Of a DNA stretch of 37,703 bases, positions 1 to 7,863 are shown one piece after another (position 1 is the first letter of the stretch; each line of letters begins with the position of its first letter). The DNA comes from a virus, in the IMG/VR virus record IMGVR_UViG_3300026488_000036, positions 1 to 37,703 of that record; one strand, given 5' to 3'. The notes beneath the pieces were generated by a model. The model was not told the origin of the DNA and did no database searches. It worked only from the letters and a program-made list of their open reading frames with translations. The position numbers and the translations under genes are program-made.

Positions 1-173
1 GGAAGGTGTAGAGACTATCGAAACCTGGAGTTTAAACTCCAGGGAGTAGAGTAGGGCATACAGGAGGCATATTTAGCCTTCGGTATGCTCGAAGCGCTGG
101 GCAGGACTTCTCCACGATTTTTCCTTATAATTGGAGAGTCCTGAAGAGATAGTCCGCAGCATTCATTGCTGTG
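1..173 (+). ncRNA. Group I self-splicing intron, 3' part
   Basis: The P7 strands GACTATC (13-19) and GATAGTC (148-154) are perfectly complementary. The first sits in an AGGTGTAGAGACTA context and the second in AAGAGATAGTCCG, both typical of phage group I introns. Between them lie a perfect 20-base palindrome (24-43, P7.1-like), a stem around GCATAC/GTATGC (54-90, P7.2-like) and a GGACTTCTCCA/TGGAGAGTCC hairpin (about 103-141, P8-like), which suggests subgroup IA. A P9-like hairpin CAGCA/TGCTG spans 157-171. The terminal G is most likely G173, because the exon reading then resumes at AAC in the RNAP beta motif GRHG-NKG; a 5' exon ending in a GGU glycine codon would satisfy the usual U before the 5' splice site. 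P1-P6 and any homing endonuclease lie outside the window. Confidence 0.85.
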
Positions 174-1001
174 AACAAAGGAGTTATTGCATTAATCTTA
201 CCAGATGATCAAATGCCAAGAGATCCAAATGGTGTACCTTTCGATATAATTATGAATCCTCAAGGTGTGGTTTCTCGTAAAAACATTGGGCAGTTAATTG
301 AGTTATTTGCAACACGTCTTGCAAAATATATCACTGATAAATATCGCGAGGAATATAAAAAAGGAAACAAAAAACAAGCGCTATCCATTGTACTTGAATT
401 CTATAGTCACGTATTGAATCCAGAGCTTGCAAAATCTCTAACCAAATATATCAAATCTCTTAAAAAGGAAGACTTAGAAAAATTAATGCATGAATGGTAT
501 GAATATGGCGTTCCAATTTTGAACTCTCCAATGTATCCATTAACTCTACGTAAAATCTACGATCTATATAAAACATATGGACTAAAGCCTAAAGATTATA
601 TCTACGATCCTAGTATCGGTGGAAAAACTAAGAAACCTTGTGCATATGGTTACATTTACTGGGCTAAAACTAAGCATCTACATAAGAAGAATTTTCATGC
701 ACGTTCCATTGGTCCTTACTCCGTCAAAAGTGGACAAGCCGTTAAAGGTAAAAAACATGAAGGTGGACAAAGATTAGGAGAACTTGATGTAAACTGTTTA
801 ATTGCATATGATGCTCCAAATCTTCTAAAAGAATTCTTCACAATTGGTGCTGATGATTTAAATGCAAAATTCCGCGCAATTGAGCAAATCTACAAAAACG
901 GTAAGGTTTCTTTACGCGATATTCCAAATACTATGACAAAAACAGTTAGAGATTTATGGATCTTACTTGAATGTATGGCAGTAGTTAGACCAAAAGACTA
1001 A
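174..1001 (+). CDS. RNA polymerase beta subunit, C-terminal exon (partial)
   Basis: This encodes the C-terminal part of a multisubunit DNA-directed RNA polymerase beta subunit. The exon starts at NKGVIALILPDDQMP, matching the conserved RpoB GRHGNKGV...LPEEDMP region; its first Lys corresponds to the second invariant active-site lysine. IIMNPQGVVSRKNIGQLIE matches the RpoB NP.G.PSRMNIGQ.LE motif. NFHARSIGPYS, then GGQRLGELDV and a domain ending IPNTMTKTVRDL, match the RpoB C-terminus (HARSTGPYS, GGQRFGEMEV). The frame is open from 171 (GTG), but that codon belongs to the intron, so no separate start is proposed. Upstream beta sequence and the other polymerase subunits are outside the window. 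It probably transcribes phage genes; whether it is the virion or the non-virion polymerase cannot be told. Confidence 0.92.
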   Translation, partial: NKGVIALILPDDQMPRDPNGVPFDIIMNPQGVVSRKNIGQLIELFATRLAKYITDKYREEYKKGNKKQALSIVLEFYSHVLNPELAKSLTKYIKSLKKEDLEKLMHEWYEYGVPILNSPMYPLTLRKIYDLYKTYGLKPKDYIYDPSIGGKTKKPCAYGYIYWAKTKHLHKKNFHARSIGPYSVKSGQAVKGKKHEGGQRLGELDVNCLIAYDAPNLLKEFFTIGADDLNAKFRAIEQIYKNGKVSLRDIPNTMTKTVRDLWILLECMAVVRPKD

Positions 1002-1028
1002 AAAATTTAACTGGAGTAAATGTAAACC

Positions 1029-1580
1029 ATGATAACCCTATGGGATTTTGAGAATTTTTACATCAAAGCAATGCTTTTATTACGAAATACGTATACGGAT
1101 CGAGCATGTTGCGACCGATGGACTGACGATCGTTATCCAGAACCTGTCGAATATATATGTGCACACTACTCACTAGATTATGATTATTGTATCGAACGTC
1201 AAAGTAATCTCATGGTTGTCTCAGAAGTTCTTAATTTTGCTATGGAAAATGGTTATGAAATCTCATCTGCATCTGATTTTATCAAATTCGTACTTACAGA
1301 TTACTTCAAACTCAAGTATAATGACTATGATGGCTCTTGCAACTTAAGCAAATCCGAAATAGTTATTGCATATACCTACTACGATTATCTAGATTGGTAT
1401 GACTACTTTTACTTTGAGGAAAGTCCATTTACTGATTTACTTATTTTAGAAGACGACCATAAGACAATTTCCATGATGAAAACTGTAGATAGCTTTTCTT
1501 TTGACGAAGTTTTAACAAAGCAATTTCTTGGACCTGATGGTAAACCTTTATCAATTGAAGAGATTATAAATAGTATTTAA
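1029..1580 (+). CDS. Hypothetical protein, Tyr/Asp-rich
   Basis: 183 residues, not recognised. The protein is soluble-looking, acidic and strikingly rich in Tyr and Asp (for example YDYLDWYDYFYF near residue 120), with a small Cys cluster near residues 27-28. There is no signal peptide, membrane segment or known motif. The start follows a modest CTGGAG ribosome site 11 bases upstream. It follows the RNAP exon by 27 bases and precedes another unknown gene by 18 bases, so it is probably co-transcribed with the structural operon. Confidence 0.7.
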   Translation: MITLWDFENFYIKAMLLLRNTYTDRACCDRWTDDRYPEPVEYICAHYSLDYDYCIERQSNLMVVSEVLNFAMENGYEISSASDFIKFVLTDYFKLKYNDYDGSCNLSKSEIVIAYTYYDYLDWYDYFYFEESPFTDLLILEDDHKTISMMKTVDSFSFDEVLTKQFLGPDGKPLSIEEIINSI

Positions 1581-1598
1581 CATGAGGAATAGTCACAA

Positions 1599-2507
1599 AT
1601 GGCTACAGTAGATAGTAATAGCTTACAATTATCTGCAACTACCTACACTGAATCTATCGATTTAGATATTATTGTAAATCTAGTCCCTCGTCATATTGAA
1701 AATGCTCAAGTTACTGATTTTGAACTTGTAGATAAAGTTTATACTGGAAATGCATTAATTTTAACAATTGAATATGATGCTTCATGCCTTACAAAACCAC
1801 CGCAGCAACTAGATTTTGCAGATTGTAGTAAACTCTGTAACTACGACTTTTACGCTGGATGTAGAAATAACTTAATCTACCTAGGTAAACCTCATAGAGT
1901 TTATTATGATGAAGCATCAGATACTTACTTTTTAATGCTTACCTCAGGAGCAATTTTTGCATACAAACATGCATTATTCCATCCCTTTTACAAAACAAAA
2001 GTTTACAATATCCCGAATATAAATGCTCCTGATTACATTTGGATAGTATCTACATGTAGTAAAGAATTATCGTTTTTAACGTACGTGAAAATCGACAAAA
2101 TAAATGATAAACCTTTAAGTGAGTGGCAAGGAATTTATGTTGATGTAAGAGAGCAATTTATACCTTTATATCCTCAGGAAATGAATTATCTAAATCCATT
2201 ACTCTTGCAAATTCACTTTGTAAACTTATCCAGGGTAATTCAAATTGATTTCAGGAATTTTGTAAATCTTAATCCTAACGATTTCCTACTTTTTCTATCA
2301 CGAGACTTAATAAAACTATTTCCAATTCCATATAATATGCAACAAAATGATTTAACGCGAAGAATTGATATCTACTTTACTTTTACAATCAAGCGTGACT
2401 ATCCTATTGATTATTATCCTGAACGTTTACAAGATTATCTACTCAATTACTCAAATTATGGACCGTTTACTATTAAATACTCAGGATATATTGATGCGAG
2501 ACCTTAG
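1599..2507 (+). CDS. Hypothetical protein, probable virion component
   Basis: 302 residues, preceded by a GAGGA ribosome site. It has mixed beta-rich sequence and no membrane segment. The N-terminus MATVDSNSLQ resembles the DSN-rich turns seen in the fibre genes further downstream. No family is recognised. Its position in a tight string of unknown genes ahead of the hub-like and terminase genes suggests a neck, tail or baseplate structural protein; this is inference from context only. Confidence 0.7.
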   Translation: MATVDSNSLQLSATTYTESIDLDIIVNLVPRHIENAQVTDFELVDKVYTGNALILTIEYDASCLTKPPQQLDFADCSKLCNYDFYAGCRNNLIYLGKPHRVYYDEASDTYFLMLTSGAIFAYKHALFHPFYKTKVYNIPNINAPDYIWIVSTCSKELSFLTYVKIDKINDKPLSEWQGIYVDVREQFIPLYPQEMNYLNPLLLQIHFVNLSRVIQIDFRNFVNLNPNDFLLFLSRDLIKLFPIPYNMQQNDLTRRIDIYFTFTIKRDYPIDYYPERLQDYLLNYSNYGPFTIKYSGYIDARP

Positions 2508-2518
2508 GAGCTAACAAA

Positions 2519-2950
2519 ATGGCAATAGATCCACGTACTTATCCTGCATTTACACTTTATCAATATCCTACAGATCCAACTTTAAATATTCCAAATTATC
2601 ATCTAAAGATACGCGTTTGGACTGACAAAGAAGTACTTAAATTAAAACCAATGTCTGAATATTTTCTCAAACGAATTTCATCGGAAAATTTACAGTACAA
2701 GATTTTATGTCCTCCACGATGGGATTTTAATACATATCGAGTTTTTCTAGTTATTAATAACGACGTACAACGGCCTACGCTACTTGCAAACTTTCGTGAT
2801 AACAATATTACCTTAGAGCTTTTCTATTACAAAGAACCTTACGTAATTTTCGATTTACATACTGATTCAGGTGAGTATGTCCGTTGGCTTTTCCGCTATT
2901 TGGATAAAGAACTAATATTGCTATCGAATACATATTTTATAAAGCAGTAA
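2519..2950 (+). CDS. Hypothetical protein
   Basis: 143 residues, starting 11 bases after the preceding stop with the ribosome site AGGAG. It is rich in aromatic residues and proline near the N-terminus (YPAFTLYQYPTDP) and predicted by eye to be beta-rich. No known motif. It shares tight spacing and orientation with its neighbours, so it is probably part of the same late operon. A reverse-strand open frame across 2599-2805 is judged to be a shadow. Confidence 0.7.
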   Translation: MAIDPRTYPAFTLYQYPTDPTLNIPNYHLKIRVWTDKEVLKLKPMSEYFLKRISSENLQYKILCPPRWDFNTYRVFLVINNDVQRPTLLANFRDNNITLELFYYKEPYVIFDLHTDSGEYVRWLFRYLDKELILLSNTYFIKQ

Positions 2951-2968
2951 AAAAGGAGTTTACGGGAT

Positions 2969-4006
2969 ATGGTTATAAAGAAATTAGGATGCTGGGGATA
3001 TATGTTTAATTCAGTTGAAGGGATTGTGAATTATAGTCCATATCCAAAAGGCTTTTGGTGTTGGTATTTAGATGGTGAAGATAACACTTGGAAACTCTTT
3101 GTATACAATCCAGCCATAAACCCTCCTTCCATCGAACTTATAGCAATACTTTATGCAATCTTCAAATATTATTACTTACGCGATCGTTTGAGAGATTTTT
3201 ATGCACTAATGGATCAAGTAGAGTTTCAAGTGAAAGTTTTTCCAAAAGACAACATGGTTGTTTATATAAATTACCGAAAAGAGTCAATTGGATATCCTAT
3301 ATCCTTAATTAAAACACAATATATCAATATCGATTGGGAAGATAATTACGGATTAGATCCCGCACATATGCAAATTCCAAGTTCACAATTGGATTATCAA
3401 ACAGTACGTGGATATATTCCAGTTACAACTCCATATCCAGCAACTCCATCGTTTGATTGCGAATCTGAACTCGCATTCCTTTATACATTTATTGATACAC
3501 ATGCTGAAGAATTTGATCCGCAGGATGTTAAAGATAAGATTTGCAGCTTTTTACGTGTGTTAATTGGACAAAGTAGAGATGCAGTTATTGCAGACCTAAA
3601 GTTTGCAGTTGATAAAGCTCCAGATGCTGCAACAAATGCAATTAAAGAACTATATACAATGCTTGAAAACTATCCATTAACTCGTGCGGTAGATGTATAT
3701 TTGACATTTGATAAAGAAACAATGGCTTCAGTTGTAGATGCATACGTTCGCAATCTAGGATTTACTTGTAACTCTGATATTTTTGTAGTTGCAGTAAATA
3801 ACGTTGGAGCATCACAATTAGTTTCATGCTTGCCCCAATTACTCGAAATAGAGGAAGGTTCCGAAATTGTTGATCTGCTAAATACTATTGCGGCAAATAA
3901 AGGGGTAGACGTAGCAGCTGCTTCATTAATTGAAGCATGTAATATGCTAAAGGCTGGGCATGGTATTAATGAAATCCTAGCATATTTAAATGATCAAACA
4001 ACCTAA
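2969..4006 (+). CDS. Hypothetical protein, two-part
   Basis: 345 residues, with an AAAAAGGAG ribosome site ahead of the ATG. The first 150 residues are aromatic and beta-like; the remainder (about 155-345) looks alpha-helical and is more acidic, with regular heptad-like Leu/Ala spacing, so it may be a two-domain protein. No family is recognised. It is the last gene before the hairpin terminator at 4024, so it closes the first set of late genes. Confidence 0.7.
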   Translation: MVIKKLGCWGYMFNSVEGIVNYSPYPKGFWCWYLDGEDNTWKLFVYNPAINPPSIELIAILYAIFKYYYLRDRLRDFYALMDQVEFQVKVFPKDNMVVYINYRKESIGYPISLIKTQYINIDWEDNYGLDPAHMQIPSSQLDYQTVRGYIPVTTPYPATPSFDCESELAFLYTFIDTHAEEFDPQDVKDKICSFLRVLIGQSRDAVIADLKFAVDKAPDAATNAIKELYTMLENYPLTRAVDVYLTFDKETMASVVDAYVRNLGFTCNSDIFVVAVNNVGASQLVSCLPQLLEIEEGSEIVDLLNTIAANKGVDVAAASLIEACNMLKAGHGINEILAYLNDQTT

Positions 4007-4023
4007 TTTATAGCGAAACTAAA

Positions 4024-4060
4024 GGTTGGGGAGCCTTTTAATGGCTCCCCAACTATTTTT
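4024..4060 (+). terminator. Rho-independent terminator
   Basis: A perfect 11-bp stem GTTGGGGAGCC (4025-4035) and GGCTCCCCAAC (4043-4053) with a TTTTAAT loop is followed by TATTTTT. It lies 18 bases after a stop codon. Its 3' arm contains an in-frame ATG (4041) of the next reading frame, which would be sequestered, one reason to place the next gene's start at 4086. Confidence 0.8.
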
Positions 4061-4085
4061 ACTACATCTTTTCGGAGTTGAAGGT

Positions 4086-5306
4086 ATGAGTGTAATCCAA
4101 ACGCAACATCTCAACTATCGCTTTGATATAAAAGTAAAAGTTTATACTGAAGCTGGAACATGGGATTTTTCCGATTTTCTAACTCACCTTGTAATTGAAG
4201 AAGGAGAGCATCTACTAACCTCATTTGTTGTCTTAGAATTTTACGGTCCTCTCGAAAAATTTTATAAAGCAAAAGTCTTTAAGTATGATGAGATTTATGA
4301 AGTTGAGGTAAAACTTTTTAACGATCAACATCAATTGGTTGACAAATTTAAATACAAGTTATTTCCTAAGAAATATGACACTGATTTATTCAATCACGTC
4401 CCAAAAGAAAAAGCAACATCTGATGAAAACATGACAAAATATGCCGTTGTTAAACATACAGTCTTTTGTATGCCGTATGGTGCAGATGGATACTGGGCAT
4501 GTTTTGCAAAAATTTACGAAAAGAAAAAATATAAAGAAATTTTCCAAGACTTTATATTTTCCGAACTCAAAAAATATCTCAAGTTAAATCAAAAGGAAAT
4601 TGATAAAGAGAGAAAGAATAATCAAAAATGGGAGCAATTTTTTATCCCATGGTGTCAAATTAAGAATGCAATTGCATTTGTTTTGCAAGCAGGTTATGGT
4701 GATAAATCTCCCTATACATATTACTATGATAATACTGGATTCAGATTGTATAACATAAAAGATCGATACAAAAAGAAAAAGAAGAAGATATACTTGTATC
4801 CAATATATCAATCGCAATGGGCTGATTTTAAGGAAATGTTTATTACTGATTTTTCAATTGAAACAAATCCTGACTTTAAACTCATGTTTGGCGGAAAGAA
4901 AAAGGAGCCCTTTAAATGGATTGGGTATTCTCGATTCAAAGAAGCAACAACAAAAGTTAAAAACATTGATTATCTAAAGGGAGAAAAATACTTCAAGAAA
5001 ATCTACACGAAGGCTCAATATCCAAAATGTATAACTCGTCATTACTTTTACAAGGATATAAATTTATGGGCAGATTTGAAAAATGTAAGAATGCAATTTG
5101 TGAAACTAAATGTTACAGCAAACCGTTGGAAAAAATTTGAGGATTTAAAACCCTATAAATATATCTGGCAAGTCAAATTTACAAATGAAAAACTAAAGGA
5201 TTTTGATGGCGATTACGTAATTGCAGGTTTACGACTTACACTAGATCGTCGTCATCAACAAACTCTACCTCGTCTAGATTTAACTTTTAAGAGGGCAATA
5301 AAATGA
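4086..5306 (+). CDS. Putative baseplate hub-like tail protein
   Basis: 406 residues from the ATG at 4086, chosen over an earlier TTG/ATG because those lie inside a terminator hairpin and because GGAGTTGAAGG precedes 4086. The N-terminal region begins with beta-strand-rich sequence (DIKVKVYTEAGTWDFSDFL, then SFVVLEFYGPLEKF), the style of the first domain of myophage hub proteins of the gp27 / late-control D type. The middle is very Lys-rich (KKKKKKIYLY near residue 232). The stop overlaps the terminase start in ATGA, indicating translational coupling. Assignment as hub is a judgement from sequence style and context, not a motif match. Confidence 0.45.
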   Translation: MSVIQTQHLNYRFDIKVKVYTEAGTWDFSDFLTHLVIEEGEHLLTSFVVLEFYGPLEKFYKAKVFKYDEIYEVEVKLFNDQHQLVDKFKYKLFPKKYDTDLFNHVPKEKATSDENMTKYAVVKHTVFCMPYGADGYWACFAKIYEKKKYKEIFQDFIFSELKKYLKLNQKEIDKERKNNQKWEQFFIPWCQIKNAIAFVLQAGYGDKSPYTYYYDNTGFRLYNIKDRYKKKKKKIYLYPIYQSQWADFKEMFITDFSIETNPDFKLMFGGKKKEPFKWIGYSRFKEATTKVKNIDYLKGEKYFKKIYTKAQYPKCITRHYFYKDINLWADLKNVRMQFVKLNVTANRWKKFEDLKPYKYIWQVKFTNEKLKDFDGDYVIAGLRLTLDRRHQQTLPRLDLTFKRAIK

Positions 5307-6949
5307 ATTTAACGCAAGAAGAAATCGTAAAGGAAATATTGAAATGTAGACAAGATCCGCTTTACTTTATCAAGAAGTATTGTAAAATACCTGCTCCTGA
5401 AGGAATCATAAAAGTAAAACTCTATCCAAAACAGGAAGAGATTATAAAATCCTGTCTTAATGATCACTATGTAATTATCCTTGGTTCAAGACAAACTGGT
5501 AAAACCACAAGTATTCAATTATTTACACTATGGCTTATGCTCTTTTATCCAAAGTATCAAGTTGCAATAACCTCTCGTTCTTCAAAAGCAATCGTAGATT
5601 TCATTAGAGAAATAATGGACATATATCATCTTTTACCAGATTTTCTCAAATTTGATAAACTTGTAATTGACAATGTTTTCGAAAAAGTTTTTCCAAATGG
5701 TTCGATAATTAGAGGAGTTCCTGTTAATCCACAGAATCCGGAAAATGCTGGTAGAGGTTTAAAGGCAGATTTTGTAATAATTGATGAGGCAGCATTCATC
5801 AAGGGAATTGACAAAGCATTTACTGCGTTAAAACCAGTTACCTCTCGTAGACATCTTAGACTTAAAAAAGCAGGACTACCCTATGGTATTGCAATTATAT
5901 CTACTCCCAATGGTATGTATGGAATTGGTGAATGGTTTTATAAAATGTGGGTTGGTGCATTAAATGGAGAAAATGGATATAAACCTATTAAATTCCACTG
6001 GAGGGACGTACCAGAATACGATGAAGAGTGGTTTAGAGAGCAAACAAAAGATATGTCCGAAAGAGATATCAATCAAGAATATGAACTGGTATTCTACGGT
6101 TCTGAATCCGCATTCTTCCCAGACTCCATCATTGAAAAACTACAAAGAGAAATTGGAAAACATAAACCAATTTCTGAGCTAAAACTACCAAGAGGTTATC
6201 TAAAACTCTATAAACCACTAGATAAAAATAGACTGTATTTGATAGGATGCGATCCTGCAGATTCTGGACAGGATTATGCTGCACTTGTAATTATTGACTA
6301 TGAAAGTGATGAAGTTGTAGGAGTATTTTACTCAAAAGAAATTTCAGTTTCCGAATTTACTGAAAATGTATTGTATCTAGCTCAATACCTTGAAAACAGT
6401 CTCATAATTTTTGAAAACAACGGAATTGGTAAAATGGCAGCTCAAGTATTATATCAAGCAAATCTAGCCCATAGAATGTACATTCCTTATGAAAAACGAT
6501 ATAGACGCGATGCATATAAACATGCGGGAATCTCAACCAATCGTAGTACTAGAAGATTAATGCTTGACGCTTTATATCACTATGTTGTAAACAATTGGAA
6601 TAAAATCTATGACTCAATGGTTCTTTCTCAGCTTGCTGCATTAGAATATAAAGGAGACAAAGTACAGGCTCCTAGCAATATGCATGATGACCTTGCAATG
6701 GCTTTAGCATTTACTCAATATGTGAAATACTATGGAAAAATCGAAGACTATCTAACTACACTTGGAATTAAAAAAGAGGAAGTTCTTAAGAATCTAGAAA
6801 TGCTAGTTGAGTTTAACCAGGATAAAGTTGAAAATACAGATAATTATCAATTTGAAAATCCAATTTTAAATATTCTTGCATCAGATATACAAAGTAAACA
6901 AGAAGCATCTAGTACTTTTGACAAAATTTTTGAGGAACCGGTTACATGA
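5303..6949 (+). CDS. Terminase large subunit
   Basis: 548 residues. This is the ATP-driven DNA-packaging motor with a headful/cleavage nuclease. The ATPase domain shows Walker A GSRQTGKTT (residues 61-69), Walker B FVIIDEAAF (about 157-165) and the coupling motif IISTPNG (198-204). The RNase H-like nuclease domain shows CDPADSGQD (D317), LIIFENNGIG (E371) and SNMHDDLAMAL (D463), the expected three acidic positions. Length is normal for a T4 gp17-like enzyme. It overlaps the upstream gene by ATGA and the downstream gene in the same way. No small terminase subunit is recognised nearby. Confidence 0.95.
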   Translation: MNLTQEEIVKEILKCRQDPLYFIKKYCKIPAPEGIIKVKLYPKQEEIIKSCLNDHYVIILGSRQTGKTTSIQLFTLWLMLFYPKYQVAITSRSSKAIVDFIREIMDIYHLLPDFLKFDKLVIDNVFEKVFPNGSIIRGVPVNPQNPENAGRGLKADFVIIDEAAFIKGIDKAFTALKPVTSRRHLRLKKAGLPYGIAIISTPNGMYGIGEWFYKMWVGALNGENGYKPIKFHWRDVPEYDEEWFREQTKDMSERDINQEYELVFYGSESAFFPDSIIEKLQREIGKHKPISELKLPRGYLKLYKPLDKNRLYLIGCDPADSGQDYAALVIIDYESDEVVGVFYSKEISVSEFTENVLYLAQYLENSLIIFENNGIGKMAAQVLYQANLAHRMYIPYEKRYRRDAYKHAGISTNRSTRRLMLDALYHYVVNNWNKIYDSMVLSQLAALEYKGDKVQAPSNMHDDLAMALAFTQYVKYYGKIEDYLTTLGIKKEEVLKNLEMLVEFNQDKVENTDNYQFENPILNILASDIQSKQEASSTFDKIFEEPVT

Positions 6950-7830
6950 TAGATTACGCTACAATTAATATCGTTGTAATACCTATTGGGATTTTGACAC
7001 GTGAAGATAGTATTATCTATATTCCGGATCCTGAAAATCCTATAGACTGGAAACCTTTTTGGGAAATTCTATTAAGGCAACATAGAGATATTTATGACGA
7101 AAATTTACTTCGAACGGTTACTTACAATCTCTTTGAATTCTACTATAACTTCCTGAAAGATTTAGGCGTGCATAAAAAGTATATTGATGTCAATCATGCA
7201 TTTTTCAATATGGATGAAAGTTTGCAAGTAGGCTACATATTACATCTATTTGAGCAATACTTTTTTAACATTCAACAAAAAACCAAAGCTGTATATGAAA
7301 TGGAACGACTTAAAAACTTTGCGCATGACTTGGTGAATGCATTAAATGGAATTTATCAAATATATAATGATGGAGCCGATTACTTTACATATTTGAAAGC
7401 ATACAGAGCATTGGTTGAGCAAATATATGCTATCGATATTGCAATTGGACAGTTTTGGGCATTAAATCAAGCTCTTCTTAGTTCATGGCTTTTTAAAAGG
7501 CCTTTTGAAGATCACTTTTTCAAAAGGCAAATTCTATTTAGAAATGCTACTCATTTATTTTTAATTAGTCCCTTGTTTAACGTAACGCATAATATGCAAG
7601 TGGCATGTTCATTTTTCAAGAAGACCCGTAAATTAAATTTTATAAAGCTTGTAACTGATAAGGAAGATACATATTATTACAAAGGGTTGCTTGCAGATTT
7701 ATATGATAACTTTGTAAATCCGAGTTATGTATTTTCCGCAGTTGCCGATACATATGACATTGATGACTTCTTCAATATTGACAATTTTGATACTCGTATT
7801 TATTTAACTAGAGAAATCGATTGTTGCTAA
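6946..7830 (+). CDS. Hypothetical protein, coupled to terminase
   Basis: 294 residues. The ATG overlaps the terminase stop (ATGA), so the two are translationally coupled. Mostly helical-looking and aromatic, with no membrane segment or recognised motif. It sits directly before the tape-measure candidate, a position often held by tail completion or tape-measure chaperone proteins, but no frameshift signal was identified. The coding sequence contains a 10-bp perfect hairpin at 7500-7528. Confidence 0.7.
   Translation: MIDYATINIVVIPIGILTREDSIIYIPDPENPIDWKPFWEILLRQHRDIYDENLLRTVTYNLFEFYYNFLKDLGVHKKYIDVNHAFFNMDESLQVGYILHLFEQYFFNIQQKTKAVYEMERLKNFAHDLVNALNGIYQIYNDGADYFTYLKAYRALVEQIYAIDIAIGQFWALNQALLSSWLFKRPFEDHFFKRQILFRNATHLFLISPLFNVTHNMQVACSFFKKTRKLNFIKLVTDKEDTYYYKGLLADLYDNFVNPSYVFSAVADTYDIDDFFNIDNFDTRIYLTREIDCC
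7500..7528 (+). repeat. Perfect 10-bp hairpin in coding sequence
   Basis: GCCTTTTGAA (7500-7509) pairs with TTCAAAAGGC (7519-7528) around a 9-base loop, inside the gene at 6946-7830. The arms are AT-rich, so this is less surprising by chance than the GC-richer cases in the right-hand region. Confidence 0.5.
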
Positions 7831-7863
7831 AGAAAACTATAGCATAAAAAAAGGTAGTAGACG

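Noticed and set aside
171-173. GTG at 171 as a true start of a free-standing beta C-terminal gene
   Set aside because: It lies at the end of a well-formed intron core and P9 stem, there is no ribosome site, and the protein would begin in the middle of the GRHGNKG motif.
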